From NCBI GenBank assembly GCA_964601205.1, contig CAZRML010000014.1, positions 1 to 64,000 of the forward strand: a DNA stretch of 64,000 nt. Direction: 5' to 3'. The stretch is from JAQVEM01 sp964601205 (lineage in GTDB: Bacteria > Actinomycetota > Humimicrobiia > Humimicrobiales > Humimicrobiaceae). Positions 8,062 through 16,996 of this stretch are shown one piece after another. A program made the translations under genes and the position numbers. Under the pieces are notes generated by a model, which was not told where the DNA came from, searched no databases, and saw nothing but the letters and a program-made list of their open reading frames with translations. The first letter of the stretch is position 1; each line of letters starts with the position of its first letter.

Positions 8062-9276
8062 ATGATTCCAATAAAAAAGCAAAAAGCTCTAAAACAGAGC
8101 AATAGAAAAATAATATTAAATATATTCCGTAATTCTGGAGAAATATCGGTATCTGACCTTGCCAGAGAGGTGAGTTTGAGCAAGCCAACATTGATAACCA
8201 TAATAAATTATTATTTAAAAAAAGGACTGGTTGTAAACACGGGGAAGGGGAATTCTACAGAAGAAGGCGGTAAAAAACCAAATATATACAAATTTAATGA
8301 TGATGGCGGGTATGCTATTGGTATGATAATTTCGGCAAATAAGCTGACAGGAGTTATCACAGATTTAAAAAACAAAATATTACATAAGAGCTCTGTACCG
8401 CTAAGGTCAGATGAGAAATTCAGCAGTGTGCTGGAAAAGATTATAAATTCATATAACAGTCTAATTGATAATGCTGAGATTGATAGAAAAAAGCTTGTCG
8501 GCTTTGCAATAGGAGCATATGGTATAACCAATATTGATGGCGGGGAAGTAATTTTTTCGCCTCATTTTCCATCATGGGGGAAGAATTTAAAACTTAAGGA
8601 GAAAATAGTTAAGCGCATTCCCGATGAAATACCGGTTATTGTGGATAATCATTCAAGATTCCAGGTTTTTGCCGAGAAAGTTCTGGGGCTTGGGAAAGGA
8701 AAAAATAATATTGTAGCCGTGCAGGCAGGTAAAGGACTGGTAGCAGGAGTGATAATAGAAAACGAAATTAAGAGAGGCAATCATTATTTGATTGGTGAGA
8801 TAGGTCACATGATTGTGGATCCTGAAGCAAGAGAGATCTGCGTATGTGGCGGTAAGGGTTGTTTTGAAGCTATGGTTACAACTAATAGAATAATAAGGTT
8901 AGCAAAGGAAAAATATAATGATTATCCGGATTCAATTATTTTTAAAGGTGATGGTCCTGACAATGCAGATATCTTTAAAATATTTGATGCTTCAAATAAA
9001 GGGGATAAGCTTGCACTTTATTTAATGGATGATGCTATAAACTGGTTTGGTATCGGGATATCAAATATTATTCTGGTTTATGACCCCCAGGTAGTGATAA
9101 TTCAGGGAATATTTACAAAAGCCGGAGAATATTTTTTAAATAGTTTGAGGGAAAAGATTAATAGAGTTTCATTGTTTTCTATAAAGAGGAAAACCGAAAT
9201 TAAATATTCTGAACTTGGTGATAACGTAGGTGTCCTGGGTGCAGCAGCATATATATTGTCAAAATATTTTGAATAG
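8062..9276 (+). CDS. ROK-family transcriptional regulator (XylR/NagC type)
   Basis: 404 residues with an N-terminal winged helix-turn-helix (about residues 14-60; DLAREVSLSKPTLITIINY is the recognition region) joined to a ROK sugar-kinase-like domain. The ROK zinc motif is present as CVCGGKGCFEA near residues 260-270, preceded by GEIGHM. Proteins of this build are repressors released by a sugar or sugar phosphate. Its location between two sugar ABC operons and opposite the xyl genes makes it the likely local xylose/xylo-oligosaccharide regulator. It may be co-transcribed with the second binding-protein gene, since no clear promoter is seen in the 158 bp between them. I see no proof of its ligand. 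Confidence 0.88.
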   Translation: MIPIKKQKALKQSNRKIILNIFRNSGEISVSDLAREVSLSKPTLITIINYYLKKGLVVNTGKGNSTEEGGKKPNIYKFNDDGGYAIGMIISANKLTGVITDLKNKILHKSSVPLRSDEKFSSVLEKIINSYNSLIDNAEIDRKKLVGFAIGAYGITNIDGGEVIFSPHFPSWGKNLKLKEKIVKRIPDEIPVIVDNHSRFQVFAEKVLGLGKGKNNIVAVQAGKGLVAGVIIENEIKRGNHYLIGEIGHMIVDPEAREICVCGGKGCFEAMVTTNRIIRLAKEKYNDYPDSIIFKGDGPDNADIFKIFDASNKGDKLALYLMDDAINWFGIGISNIILVYDPQVVIIQGIFTKAGEYFLNSLREKINRVSLFSIKRKTEIKYSELGDNVGVLGAAAYILSKYFE

Positions 9277-9326
9277 ATTTTAAGTAAAATTTTTTAAAAA
9301 AGTTTTAGAAAAAAATATATGATTAA

Positions 9327-9393
9327 AGGAGGTGAGAACAATTAATTGAGATTTGTGTAGGTGTGGTTTTTGTATTCTAATTGAACAAATCTC
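9327..9393 (+). promoter_or_regulatory. 5' leader element: mini-ORF MRFV plus hairpin (second copy)
   Basis: AGGAGG (9327-9332) precedes TTG AGA TTT GTG TAG (9346-9360), encoding the same four residues as the first leader with different codons; the 13-nt spacing is long. GAGATTTGT (9348-9356) is perfectly complementary to ACAAATCTC (9385-9393), loop 28 nt. The first copy has GAGGTTTGT, so the single arm difference (A-U to G-U) preserves pairing. Downstream similarity continues through TATCAAA to the Shine-Dalgarno sequence. Confidence 0.5.
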
Positions 9394-9434
9394 GAAACTA
9401 TTTTATCAAAAATCATTTAAAGGAGGATAAAAAA

Positions 9435-10280
9435 GTGAAGAAGGTTCTAATTTTTACATTAGTGCTGTCTTTTGTGGTTTCAATGTTATTTGTTGGAACT
9501 TCATGTAAGGCAGAAGAAGCTGCAGAAGAACCCGCAGAAGAAGCTGCAGAAGAACCTGCAGAAGAAGAAGCTGAAGAACCAGAAGCTGAAGAACCAGCTG
9601 AAGAACCAGCAGAAGCGGAACCTGTTACCATAACCTGGTGGCATATCCAGACTGAGGAATCTCAGGGGGAGTACTGGCAGGATCTTGCTGACAGATTTAT
9701 GGCTGACAATCCCCATGTAACAATTGAGATTACAGTTTTAGAAAATGAAAACTTCAAAGCTAAGATGACCACTGTTATGCAGACTGGAGAAGTTCCTGAC
9801 CTATTCCAGAGCTGGGGCGGCGGCACAATGAATGCCCAGGCTGACGCTGGTCTGCTCAGGGGCATTACAGCAGATCTTGCAGAAGACGGTTTTGCTGATA
9901 CAATCTCGCCGGGTGCTCTTGGCGTATATTCTTATGATGGTAAGAACTACGGAGTACCGAGAGATATGGGAATGGTTGGTATCTTCTATAATACCGAGCT
10001 GTTTGAACAGGCAGGAGTTGAAGCTCCGATCGCAACATGGACCGAGCTTCTTGAAGCTGTTGATAAATTTAAAGCAGCAGGTATTACTCCCATTGCAGAA
10101 GGCGGCGGAGATAAATGGCCGGCCGCATTTACATGGGAATACCTTGTAACACGAATCGGCGGTGAAGCTGCTTTTACTGCTGCTGCTGCAAGAACAGGTT
10201 CATTTGCAGATGAGGCATTTGTAGAAGCAGGGAATAAACTTGTAGAGCTAGGAGCTTGTCCGAGAATAGCAAATAATTGA
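9435..10280 (+). pseudogene. Sugar ABC transporter binding lipoprotein, 5' part cut by an IS
   Basis: The N-terminal part of a family 1 extracellular solute-binding protein (SBP_bac_1, oligosaccharide type). The GTG at 9435 is chosen because GGAGG lies 8 nt upstream. The signal peptide VKKVLIFTLVLSFVVSMLFV-GTSC nearly copies that of the ChvE-type receptor and suggests a lipoprotein. A linker of about 45 residues rich in Ala, Glu and Pro (AEEP-type repeats) follows, then VTITWWHIQTEESQGEYW, the usual start of the fold. The gene is native to codon 272, then reads nine IS-encoded residues to a stop at 10278-10280. The remainder is at 12012-12566. Before insertion the protein would have had 456 residues. 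Neighbouring permeases and a GH3 enzyme suggest a xylobiose or beta-oligosaccharide substrate. Confidence 0.88.
10252..10265 (+). repeat. IS left inverted repeat
   Basis: GAGCTTGTCCGAGA, matching the complement of 11995-12008 over 14 of 14 bases; similarity stops immediately inside. CTAG lies directly outside. Confidence 0.9.
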
Positions 10281-10322
10281 TGTAAAAACTCAAAAACACA
10301 TAGAAATAATTAAACAAATATA

Positions 10323-10359
10323 CTATAATAATAAGGTAATATTTAAACAATTATTATAG
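10323..10359 (+). repeat. Inverted repeat over the transposase ribosome-binding region
   Basis: CTATAATAAT (10323-10332) pairs with ATTATTATAG (10350-10359), 17-nt loop. The right arm overlaps the first bases of the transposase Shine-Dalgarno sequence (AGGAG, 10358-10362). In transcripts entering from outside, this hairpin could hide the ribosome site; the left arm also contains a TATAAT (10325-10330) that might be the transposase -10 box. Confidence 0.45.
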
Positions 10360-10370
10360 GAGAAAACTAA

Positions 10371-11861
10371 ATGCCAGTACCCTTTAAAAAAGATCCAGTA
10401 GATTTTAATCAAAGAAAGCTAATGGCTGAAAATGTATTTGATTTGCTTCAAAAAGATCATGACTGCTTTATATATGAGGATATTTTAAGCCAGATCGATA
10501 CAAAAAGTATTGAGGAAAAATACAGCATGCGTGGCCAGCATGCATATCATCCAAAGAGAGTGACAGCAATACTAATATATGCTTATAGCCAGGGAATATT
10601 TAGCTCAAGAAAAATAGAACAAAAATGCAGCCAGGATTTATCCTTTATGTATATATCCCACAGAAACTGCCCGGACTTTAGAGTGCTTTCTGACTTTAGA
10701 AAAGATAACTATGAGTTCTTTGTAGAATGCTTTAAAAAGAGTGTTAAAATAGCCAGTAGCCTGGGAATGGTGTCCCTTGGCCATGTGGGTATAGACGGTT
10801 CAAAGTTTCATGCAAATACTTCAAAATATAAAGCAGCAAGTTATTCTCACCTAAAGGTTAATGAAAATAAACTAAACCATGAGATTGAAGAACTTCTAAA
10901 AAAGGCAGAAAACGAAGATGATGCTGAAGACAAAATCTACCATAACGGTAAAGGTTACAGCATACCAGATGATCTAAAGATTAAGGAAAAAAGACTTGAA
11001 AAAATTAAAAAAATAAAAAAAGAGCTTGAAAAAAGAGAGGAAAAGGAAAATCCCAAAGAAAAGATAGATCCTAAAAAGCAGATAAGCTATGCTGACACTG
11101 ATGCTAAAATGATGAAGAGCAGAGGTAATTTCGAGTATTGCTACAATGGCCAGATAAGCGTTGACTCTAAAAACCAGATAATAGTGGGACAGCACCTTTC
11201 GCAGAATGCAAATGATAAAAATGAACTGGCAAAAGCATTAACTGAGATTAAAAACAATACAGATAAGCTGCCAGATAAGGCAAGCCTTGATAGCGGATAC
11301 AAAACATCCGGTAATATCTTAACACTTGCCGGTAATAAAATAGATGGCTATATAGCAACCGGTAAGGGAGAAAAAGACAACTTACAAGATACAAATAAAA
11401 AAATAGGCAAATCCCAGTTTTCATATGATAGCCAAAAAGATATATTTATCTGTCCTGCCGGCGTTGTATTAAAACTAAAATCCAGTGGGAAAAATAGAGT
11501 GTATAAAGCAGAAGAAATGGTATGCGGCGGATGCAGTTTTAAAAATATATGTAGTGCTAAAAAAAGTAATATTCCAACAATATATACTGATGATAAAGGA
11601 ATTATTTTGGCTACTATGAAAGAGAAAATGAAAAAAGACTCCTCCAAAGAAATATATGCAAAACGTAAAATTATTGTTGAACCGGTCTTTGGCCAGATAA
11701 AAACAGGAGGATTTAGGCGATTTAGCTTAAGGGGATTTAAAAAGGCAGGTGGTGAATTTTCACTTGTATGTGCGGTTTCCAACTTTAAAAAAATAGTAAA
11801 CATGATAAAAGATCAAACAGGCTGCTCGAAAGAGAGAGAATTACTGATCCAGGCAATATAA
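10371..11861 (+). CDS. IS1182-family transposase
   Basis: A full-length 496-residue DDE transposase. An N-terminal DUF772-like domain (about residues 35-110, with RGQHAYHPKRVTAILIYAYS) is followed by the first catalytic Asp in VGIDGSKFHANTSK, a Lys/Glu-rich coiled insertion (about 165-225), the second Asp in ASLDSGYKTSGN, a cysteine cluster (CPAG...CGGC..KNIC) and the Glu in IIVEPVFGQIKTGGFRRF. Start ATG follows AGGAGA at 8 nt. No frameshift or stop is seen, so it may be active. It sits in the same orientation as the disrupted gene. Confidence 0.93.
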   Translation: MPVPFKKDPVDFNQRKLMAENVFDLLQKDHDCFIYEDILSQIDTKSIEEKYSMRGQHAYHPKRVTAILIYAYSQGIFSSRKIEQKCSQDLSFMYISHRNCPDFRVLSDFRKDNYEFFVECFKKSVKIASSLGMVSLGHVGIDGSKFHANTSKYKAASYSHLKVNENKLNHEIEELLKKAENEDDAEDKIYHNGKGYSIPDDLKIKEKRLEKIKKIKKELEKREEKENPKEKIDPKKQISYADTDAKMMKSRGNFEYCYNGQISVDSKNQIIVGQHLSQNANDKNELAKALTEIKNNTDKLPDKASLDSGYKTSGNILTLAGNKIDGYIATGKGEKDNLQDTNKKIGKSQFSYDSQKDIFICPAGVVLKLKSSGKNRVYKAEEMVCGGCSFKNICSAKKSNIPTIYTDDKGIILATMKEKMKKDSSKEIYAKRKIIVEPVFGQIKTGGFRRFSLRGFKKAGGEFSLVCAVSNFKKIVNMIKDQTGCSKERELLIQAI

Positions 11862-11994
11862 ATAGATAACTTAGGTTCATATGGTGACAAAAATACCACT
11901 GTATGAAGCAATTTATACAATAATTTCAAGAAATAATTTCAGTTTTTAAAATAATATGGAAAATTATGATTTTATGCGAGTTTTAACAATGAAA

Positions 11995-12008
11995 TCTCGG
12001 ACAAGCTC
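11995..12008 (-). repeat. IS right inverted repeat
   Basis: TCTCGGACAAGCTC, the exact complement of the left end; followed by CTAG at 12009-12012. Confidence 0.9.
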
Positions 12009-12011
12009 CTA

Positions 12012-12566
12012 GTTGATGCAGATGCATACCAGGATGGTTTCCTTGGTGCAACCTGGGGCGATGCAGCAACCTCTATGGGTAATAGTGAAGCAGCTATGAA
12101 CTGCATGGGTCAGTGGGGCCCCGGTTCATACAGAGAAAATAGCGCTGATGGCACAGGGCTTGATGGAAAATTAGGCTGGTTCAAATTCCCGGAAGTTGAA
12201 GGAGGCGCTGGAAAACCTACAGATGCTCTCGGTGGCGGTAATGGATTTGTAGTTGGAAAAGATGCACCGGATGAAGCCATAGATTTCCTTAAATTCATGC
12301 TAAATGTTGAAGAGCAGAATAAACAGACAGAACTGGGAATGGGCGTTCCAGTTGTAATAGGTGCTACTGTAGAAGATCCTGTACTTTCATTAATTGTTGA
12401 AGGAAGAGATGAGGCTGAATACCTGCAGCTATACTATGACCAGTATCTCCCGCCTGCTACGGGTGGTGTTGTCAATGATATAGTCCAGGCAATAATGGCT
12501 AAATCAATGACACCTGAAGAAGCATGCCAGATGCTTGAAGACACAGCTGCTTCTGAATTAGACTAA
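12012..12566 (+). pseudogene. Sugar ABC transporter binding lipoprotein, 3' part cut by an IS
   Basis: The C-terminal 184 codons of the binding protein begun at 9435. After the right-hand CTAG the frame reads VDADAYQDGFLGATWG and continues without stops to TAA at 12564-12566. Features typical of the SBP_bac_1 C-lobe are seen: a GQWGPGSYRE segment, GGGNGFVVGKDAPDEAIDFL and a LPPATGGVVNDIVQA end. An internal ATG at 12075 has no good ribosome site, so this part is probably untranslated unless the IS leaves. The frame is otherwise undecayed. Confidence 0.88.
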
Positions 12567-12593
12567 TTGTTTTGTTTGAGTCTAAATAAAGAC

Positions 12594-12620
12594 AGGGATT
12601 GGGCTAAACGCCCAATCCCT
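12594..12620 (+). terminator. Intercistronic hairpin after the second binding-protein gene
   Basis: AGGGATTGGGC (12594-12604) and GCCCAATCCCT (12610-12620) form a perfect 11-bp stem with a TAAAC loop. No T-run follows, so it looks like a stabilising or processing hairpin between receptor and permease genes rather than a full terminator. It parallels the hairpin after chvE. Confidence 0.65.
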
Positions 12621-12717
12621 GAAAATCTAAAAGAATACTAAAAATTTTTAATAAAAGATAATATTATGTATAATATCTATTAAAGCAGGGAGGGTTATCA
12701 TAGAATTATCAAAGAAA

Positions 12718-13608
12718 ATGAAGCCCCACAATTTATCTAAAGACAGGATAAAAGTTTTTTTATTCCTTATTCCTGCTGCTGCTCTTATACTTATTTTTCT
12801 GGTTGTTCCTATTTTTATGTGTGGCTATTACAGCTTATTTGACTGGAACGGAATGGGGCCTGCCGAGGATTTTACAGGATTTGAAAATATTAAAAATATA
12901 CTTACCAATAAGATTTTTTTAAAAGCCGTGGGCAACAGTTTTACCATTGTGGCACTCTCATTATTTATACAGCTCCCGCTGGCTTTATTTCTGGCTATTC
13001 TTTTTGGACGCGGATTAAGAGGCCGTGCTTTTTTTAGAACGATCTTTTTCCTGCCATATGTTTTCTCAGAAGCTATAACTGCTGTTATGTGGCTGATTCT
13101 TTATAATCCAAATCCGAGCAGAGGTTTTATAAATGCAGTTTTCCAGACACTGGGATGGGAAACACAGGCATGGCTGGGAGATATGAACCTGGTGCTGTTT
13201 TCAATATTTATTGTACTTACCTGGAAATATATTGGATTTCATATGCTTTTATATATAACAGGTCTGCAAAATATATCGAAGGATGTTGAAGAAGCAGCTT
13301 TAATTGACGGTGTAAACAGACGGCAGATGTTAACATATATAACCATACCATTATTAGCCGGTACGATAAGGACATCGGTATACCTATCAGTTCTCGGTTC
13401 ACTGCAGGTATTTGCTATTGTGTGGATTATGTCAAAAGGTGGTCCTGTTAATGCAAGCGAGGTTCTGTCAACATACATGTACCGCTTTAGTTTTGTGCGG
13501 TTCCAGCTTGGTTATGGTGCAGGCGTGGCAATAGTTATGTTGGTTATTGCCCTGATTTTTTCTATAACATACATGAGTTTTGTGCGCAGAACGGAACATA
13601 TAGCATAG
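12718..13608 (+). CDS. Sugar ABC transporter permease (MalF/UgpA type)
   Basis: A 296-residue inner-membrane permease of the BPD_transp_1 family with about six hydrophobic segments, starting FLFLIPAAALILIFLVVPIF. The cytoplasmic EAA loop, which docks the ATPase, is clear as EEAALIDGVNRRQMLTYITIPLL. It pairs with the next gene as the heterodimeric channel for the disrupted receptor. No dedicated ATPase is encoded here; importers of this class often share an MsiK/UgpC-type ATPase made elsewhere. The best ribosome site, GGGAGGG (12688-12694), is 23 nt before the ATG but only 5 nt before an in-frame ATA at 12700, so the true start is uncertain. Confidence 0.88.
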   Translation: MKPHNLSKDRIKVFLFLIPAAALILIFLVVPIFMCGYYSLFDWNGMGPAEDFTGFENIKNILTNKIFLKAVGNSFTIVALSLFIQLPLALFLAILFGRGLRGRAFFRTIFFLPYVFSEAITAVMWLILYNPNPSRGFINAVFQTLGWETQAWLGDMNLVLFSIFIVLTWKYIGFHMLLYITGLQNISKDVEEAALIDGVNRRQMLTYITIPLLAGTIRTSVYLSVLGSLQVFAIVWIMSKGGPVNASEVLSTYMYRFSFVRFQLGYGAGVAIVMLVIALIFSITYMSFVRRTEHIA

Positions 13609-13621
13609 AAAGGACTGATTT

Positions 13622-14479
13622 ATGCCAGATAATGTTGCAAAAAAAAGTAAGAAATTTAAAGAACTAATTCCGGCAATATTAAAATATACTATTCTTACAG
13701 CAACACTACTTTTTATTATTGTTCCAATAGTAATTATTATATTTGGCGGATTAAAAACACGTGGTGAATTTTATACTATCCCTTATATACCCCCGGTACC
13801 GCCCAGATGGGGAAATATTGTAAGAATTGTAAAGATGCCAATTTTCTGGAGCATGATGCGCAATAGTGTGGTGGTAACTATTGCAGCCACAGCCGGAATT
13901 GTGATGATTGCTTCAATGTCAGCTTTTGTATTTGCGCGCATGAAATTTAAGGGAAAAGCCGCACTATTTCAATTTTTCACCCTGGGTCTTATGTTTCCGG
14001 CTACTGTAGCTATTTTACCGATTTTCCTTATAGTAAGGCTGATAGGTTTGCAGAATAACCTGATAGCGGTAATACTGGTACTTACTACTTTTCAACTTTC
14101 CATGTCCACTGTAATACTCCGTAATTTTTTTATGGAAATCCCTTCAGAACTTCAGGATGCCGCTATGATAGATGGGTGTAACACTATAGGGTTTTTCTGG
14201 CGTATACTGCTGCCGCTGGCAAAGCCATCCCTGGCTGCAGTTGCATCATTAGCTGTAGTTAACACATGGAACGATTTACTGGTAGCTCTGGTTCTGATAG
14301 ATAAGGAAAAATTATGGACCCTGCAGCTTGGAACAATGCAGTTCCAGGGTCAATACGGCCAGGATTTATCTCTGGTATCAGCATTTCTTATACTGGCAGC
14401 AATACCTGCTGTAGTATTTTATATAGTTGCCCAGCGTCATATTGTTTCAGGATTGACTGCGGGTTCAATAAAAGGTTAA
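13622..14479 (+). CDS. Sugar ABC transporter permease (MalG/UgpE type)
   Basis: A 285-residue partner permease with about six membrane segments. The EAA loop reads QDAAMIDGCNTIGFFWRILLPLAKP, and the family's NTWNDLLVALV segment is present. The gene starts 13 bp after the first permease, with AAAGGA about 8 nt before the ATG. The final residues (VSGLTAGSIKG) match the usual C-terminus of these proteins. It probably imports a xylo- or gluco-oligosaccharide hydrolysed by the GH3 enzyme that follows. Confidence 0.9.
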   Translation: MPDNVAKKSKKFKELIPAILKYTILTATLLFIIVPIVIIIFGGLKTRGEFYTIPYIPPVPPRWGNIVRIVKMPIFWSMMRNSVVVTIAATAGIVMIASMSAFVFARMKFKGKAALFQFFTLGLMFPATVAILPIFLIVRLIGLQNNLIAVILVLTTFQLSMSTVILRNFFMEIPSELQDAAMIDGCNTIGFFWRILLPLAKPSLAAVASLAVVNTWNDLLVALVLIDKEKLWTLQLGTMQFQGQYGQDLSLVSAFLILAAIPAVVFYIVAQRHIVSGLTAGSIKG

Positions 14480-14614
14480 GTTAATAAATTATATTTGTTA
14501 ATCACAATTTTTTTAATTTTTAAATAATAATACTTTTCTGCAGGGAGAAATTATAATTACGGATTTAAAATTTTTTGATTTTAATTTTTAAGTAAGCTAA
14601 ATATTTAAAAAGGA

Positions 14615-16996
14615 TTGATTAAAACGAAAGAAAGAAAAAATAAGGTAAATAAAATTTACCTTGATAAAAATAGAACAGTTGATGAAAGGGTGAAGAACCT
14701 TTTATCAATAATGACTATTGAAGAAAAAATAGCACAGCTCGGCAGTGCATGGATATACGAAATTCTGGAAGGTAAAGAGTTTTCTGAAAAAAAAGCCAGT
14801 AAGTTAATGGGTAATGGTATCGGACAGATAACGAGACTTGGAGGAGCAAGTAATTTTAGCCCGGATGAATCAGCAAGAACAGCAAATATAATACAGAAAT
14901 ATCTGCTTAATAATACAGGTCCCGGTATACCTGCCATAATTCATGAAGAATCTTGCAGCGGGTATATGGCTAAAGGAGCCACCTGCTTCCCTCAGATAAT
15001 TGGAGCTGCAAGTACATGGGAGCCGGAGTTATTAGAAAAAATGGGTGTTGAGATAAGAAAGCAAATGAAAGCTGCAGGTGCCCATCAGGCGCTTGCTCCT
15101 GTTCTTGATGTCGCAAGGGATGCCAGGTGGGGAAGAGCTGAAGAGACTTTTGGAGAAGACCCTTATCTTGTTTCAAAAATGGGTTCATCTTATATAAAAG
15201 GAATACAGGGTAAAAACTGGCAGGAAGGAATTATGGCGACCGCAAAACATTTTTCTGGATATGGAGTATCGGAGGGAGGTATGAACTGGGCTCCGCCACA
15301 TATTCCTGAGAGAGAAATGAGAGAGGTTTTCCTGCGGCCCTTTGAAGTTGCTGTAAAAGAAGTTGGTATAGCTGCTATTATGCCGGGTTATCATGAACTG
15401 GATGGAATTCCATGCCACAGCTCAAAAAAATTGCTTAAAGATATACTGAGGAATTTATGGAACTTTAATGGTCTTGTTGTATCTGATTATTTTGGGATAA
15501 ACATGTTAAAAGAATTTCACCTAATATCGCCTGATAAGAAATATGCAGCGAAACAGGCCATGGAGGCAGGTGTAGATATAGAGCTTCCGAGTACTGATTG
15601 TTATGGGAAGCCATTAAAAGAGGCTCTTAAGGAGGGAATAATTGATGAAACATTAATTGATATATCTGTGGCCAGAATACTTAAAATGAAATTTTTAATG
15701 GGGCTTTTTGAAAATCCATATGTTGATGAGAAAAAACCATCAAAAATATTTGACACGCCGGAGCAAAGATTACTGGCAAATAAGATAGCGCAGAAGTCAA
15801 TTGTACTGTTAAAAAATTATAATAAGATATTGCCTTTAAGAAAGGATATCAAATCAATTGCTGTAATTGGACCAAATGCTGATGAGGAAAGAAATATCAT
15901 AGGTGATTATGCATATCCATGTCATATAGAATCGTTGATTGAGATGAAAAATAATAATGAAACATTTAATACACCTGTTCCCGATAAATTAGAAATGGTG
16001 GATAATTTTGTTCCAATCTTAAGCATACTGGATGGAATAAAAGAAAAAGTAAGCAGGAAAACAAATGTGTTTTACGCAAAGGGTTGCGATATAACAGGAG
16101 AAAATAAAGATGGGTTTAATGAAGCTGTAAAAATTTCAAAAAAATCCGATATAGCAGTTATGGTGGTTGGAGGAAAATCCGGTATTATTGATGAATGTAC
16201 AAGTGGAGAGGCAAGAGATAGAGCGAGTTTAGATTTACCCGGGGTGCAGGAAGACCTTGTAAAAGCTATTTATAAGACAGGTACGCCGGTTGTAGTTATA
16301 CTTGTTAATGGAAGGCCGCTATCTATAAGCTGGATTGCTGAGAACACCCCATCAATAATAGAAGCATGGTTACCCGGTGAAGAAGGGGCAAGGGCAGTAG
16401 CAGATGTTCTTTTTGGTGATTATAATCCCGGTGGTAAGCTCCCAATGTCTTTTCCAAGGTCGGTAGGCCAGGTACCGGTATATTACGGACATAAACCTTC
16501 AGGAGGGCGCTCTTACTGGAAAGGCGATTATGTAGAAATGAGCACCAAACCTCTTTTTAGTTTTGGTTATGGTCTGAGCTACACAGATTTTGAATATAAT
16601 AATTTAAGCATAGAACCGATATTTGCGTCATGGAATAAAGAGGTAAAAATAAGATTTGATGTAAGGAATACAGGCTCTTACGAAGGAGATGAAGTAGCCC
16701 AGTTATATGTAAATTATATCCAATCTGAAATAACGAGGCCCCTAAAAGAGCTTAAGGGTTTTAAGAGAATTAATCTGAAACCGGGTCAGATGAAAACAGT
16801 AACTTTTATTCTTCCGGTGACACAGCTCGGGTTTTATAATAGGGAAATGAAATATGTAATAGAACCGGGGACTATAAAAATTATGATAGGGAGTTCTTCA
16901 GAAAACATCATGCTGAATGGAGAATTTAAGATAAAAGGTAAAATAAAAGAAATAAAAGATAAAATGAGCTATTTCTCCTCTGTAAAGGTAGAATAA
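14615..16996 (+). CDS. Glycoside hydrolase family 3 (beta-glucosidase or beta-xylosidase)
   Basis: 793 residues, normal for three-domain GH3 enzymes: an N-terminal TIM-like barrel, an alpha/beta sandwich and a C-terminal fibronectin III-like domain (about 670-770). The catalytic nucleophile is Asp about 291 in VVSDYFG; HFSGYG, DVARDARWGRAEETFGEDP and GEEGARAVADVLFGDYNPGG are family hallmarks. There is no signal peptide, so it acts in the cytoplasm on imported oligosaccharides, releasing xylose or glucose. The preceding permeases and the xyl genes favour beta-xylosidase. The only recognised start is TTG at 14615, which directly abuts AGGA (14611-14614); the real start could be an unusual codon slightly downstream. 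It ends the sugar locus. Confidence 0.9.
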   Translation: MIKTKERKNKVNKIYLDKNRTVDERVKNLLSIMTIEEKIAQLGSAWIYEILEGKEFSEKKASKLMGNGIGQITRLGGASNFSPDESARTANIIQKYLLNNTGPGIPAIIHEESCSGYMAKGATCFPQIIGAASTWEPELLEKMGVEIRKQMKAAGAHQALAPVLDVARDARWGRAEETFGEDPYLVSKMGSSYIKGIQGKNWQEGIMATAKHFSGYGVSEGGMNWAPPHIPEREMREVFLRPFEVAVKEVGIAAIMPGYHELDGIPCHSSKKLLKDILRNLWNFNGLVVSDYFGINMLKEFHLISPDKKYAAKQAMEAGVDIELPSTDCYGKPLKEALKEGIIDETLIDISVARILKMKFLMGLFENPYVDEKKPSKIFDTPEQRLLANKIAQKSIVLLKNYNKILPLRKDIKSIAVIGPNADEERNIIGDYAYPCHIESLIEMKNNNETFNTPVPDKLEMVDNFVPILSILDGIKEKVSRKTNVFYAKGCDITGENKDGFNEAVKISKKSDIAVMVVGGKSGIIDECTSGEARDRASLDLPGVQEDLVKAIYKTGTPVVVILVNGRPLSISWIAENTPSIIEAWLPGEEGARAVADVLFGDYNPGGKLPMSFPRSVGQVPVYYGHKPSGGRSYWKGDYVEMSTKPLFSFGYGLSYTDFEYNNLSIEPIFASWNKEVKIRFDVRNTGSYEGDEVAQLYVNYIQSEITRPLKELKGFKRINLKPGQMKTVTFILPVTQLGFYNREMKYVIEPGTIKIMIGSSSENIMLNGEFKIKGKIKEIKDKMSYFSSVKVE

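Larger units (their letters stand above)
10252..12008 (+). mobile_element. IS1182-like insertion sequence, 1757 bp
   Basis: Both ends carry a perfect 14-bp inverted repeat, GAGCTTGTCCGAGA at 10252-10265 and its complement at 11995-12008. CTAG flanks both ends (10248-10251 and 12009-12012), consistent with a 4-bp target duplication or insertion into a palindromic target. One transposase gene fills it. Removing the element and one CTAG joins codons GAG-CTA-GTT-GAT in frame and restores the binding-protein gene, so the insertion looks recent and complete. Confidence 0.93.

Noticed and set aside
9832..10149. 105-codon frame inside the second receptor gene
   Set aside because: A shadow of the receptor frame with no homology or ribosome site.
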